DNA of 64,000 nucleotides from Bradyrhizobiaceae bacterium (GTDB lineage Bacteria > Pseudomonadota > Alphaproteobacteria > Rhizobiales > Xanthobacteraceae), in contig CP078014.1 in assembly GCA_020544565.1 (NCBI GenBank), positions 2,482,016 through 2,546,015 of the forward strand, written 5' to 3'. The notes below the pieces were generated by a model. The model saw only the letters and a list, made by a program, of their open reading frames with translations, did no database searches and was not told where the DNA came from. The position numbers and the translations under genes are program-made. Below, piece by piece: positions 63,613-64,000 of the stretch; position 1 is the stretch's first letter, and every line of letters begins with the position of its first letter.

Positions 63613-63800
63613 TGGGAGAACGCCGCGTCCGGTGACCTGACGGCTTCTCGGGGCCATTCGTGCGTGACGCCCCCGCTCGATCCGAAGGGTCCACGCTCAG
63701 CGCCCTGTCTCTGGAAAGACGCGATCACCCACCCTCTCCACATAAAACTCATGCGCATTTCACCCTTTCGCCCCGCGCCGAGGGTGCCCATATTGCCGCC

Positions 63801-64000
63801 ATGGCGAAATCTCCCGACTCGAAAAAAACCGGCCGCACGCCCCGGTCCAAGGCTCACCGGCCCGACGTCCAGCCGATCGGCCCGGCACTGGCGGAACTGC
63901 TCAACCCGGCGATCAACCGCGGCGAAAGCGGACTCGGCTCCTCCACCGGCCTGCAGCCTCCGCCGGACAATTCGTGGGACCGCCGTTCCGGCGGCGAGGC
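63801..64000 (+). CDS. N-terminus of a rightward gene, possibly uvrB (3' end outside window)
   Basis: 66 codons are visible from ATG 63801: MAKSPDSKKTGRTPRSKAHR, then LAELLNPAINRGESGLGSST and PPPDNSWDRRSGGE. A basic, disordered lead followed by an LNPxINxGxxGLG...PPxDNS pattern resembles the N-terminal extension of UvrB in Bradyrhizobium relatives. The catalytic domains would lie beyond the window, so the assignment is tentative. No strong ribosome site is visible. Confidence 0.45.
   Translation, partial: MAKSPDSKKTGRTPRSKAHRPDVQPIGPALAELLNPAINRGESGLGSSTGLQPPPDNSWDRRSGGE

Noticed and set aside
63597..63857. 86-codon minus-strand frame near the right end
   Set aside because: Overlaps both element B and the start of the rightward gene; no motif.

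Overview
The window is a high-GC alphaproteobacterial chromosome segment, most consistent with the Bradyrhizobiaceae/Nitrobacteraceae (Bradyrhizobium, Rhodopseudomonas, Afipia, Tardiphaga group). Supporting signs are the block histone deacetylase-like / xseB / dxs / tlyA / rRNA uracil methyltransferase, several Bug/TctC solute receptors, DUF992 and DUF1194 secreted proteins, Omp25/31-type barrels, and abundant dispersed hairpin repeats of the kinds common in that family. Genus is inference; no rRNA is present.

Layout. Bases 1-6457: the 3' part of an aldehyde dehydrogenase, a stretch of decayed gene remnants, then a leftward operon for a 2-oxoacid:ferredoxin oxidoreductase (fused gamma-alpha KorA, beta KorB) led by a GltD-like FAD/NAD(P)/Fe-S subunit. 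Bases 6458-17918: a looser, visibly lower-GC segment with long gene-poor gaps and broken genes (L,D-transpeptidase, DUF1275, a PRC-barrel-like tail). Its intact genes are mainly envelope or secreted proteins: an orphan Bug receptor, DUF2950, a DUF3300 protein with a C-terminal intramolecular-chaperone (peptidase S74-like) domain, a HlyD-family adaptor with a small membrane partner, and several unknowns. It stops at a tRNA-Gln(TTG) gene, 17919-17993, which makes an integrated-island history plausible.

Bases 18538-31000 are core-like: acyl-CoA dehydrogenase, VOC dioxygenase-like protein, crotonase, histone deacetylase-like amidohydrolase, xseB, dxs (isoprenoid precursor entry), tlyA, an RlmD/RumA-type methyltransferase and a DUF1194 protein. 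Bases 30572-48645 hold a ClC transporter, aroC, two outer-membrane barrels, a fosmidomycin-resistance-type MFS pump, glmM, paired tiny paralogues, an FMN-dependent L-lactate dehydrogenase-like enzyme, aroE, a SulP transporter with an XRE regulator, an EF-G paralogue, two DUF992 paralogues and an aspartate aminotransferase. Repeat elements occupy most of the larger gaps.

Bases 49045-63515: three glutathione S-transferases, a DUF486 membrane protein, a CWC protein, and a long leftward catabolic module: class III aminotransferase, gamma-glutamyltransferase-family hydrolase, TctB, TctA, LysR regulator, TctC/Bug receptor, YtcJ-type amidohydrolase, and mercaptopyruvate/thiosulfate sulfurtransferase. 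Two near-identical 39-bp elements (56800-56838 and 63574-63612), each with a TAG-N9-CTA half-dyad and a shared 19-bp promoter-like block, lie upstream of the two halves of this module and look like paired operator-promoters for the LysR protein. I regard this as the most interesting system here: a tripartite-tricarboxylate-transporter-fed pathway whose enzyme set would suit a gamma-glutamyl, amide or thiol compound. The substrate is unproven. The window closes with the start of a rightward gene, possibly uvrB.
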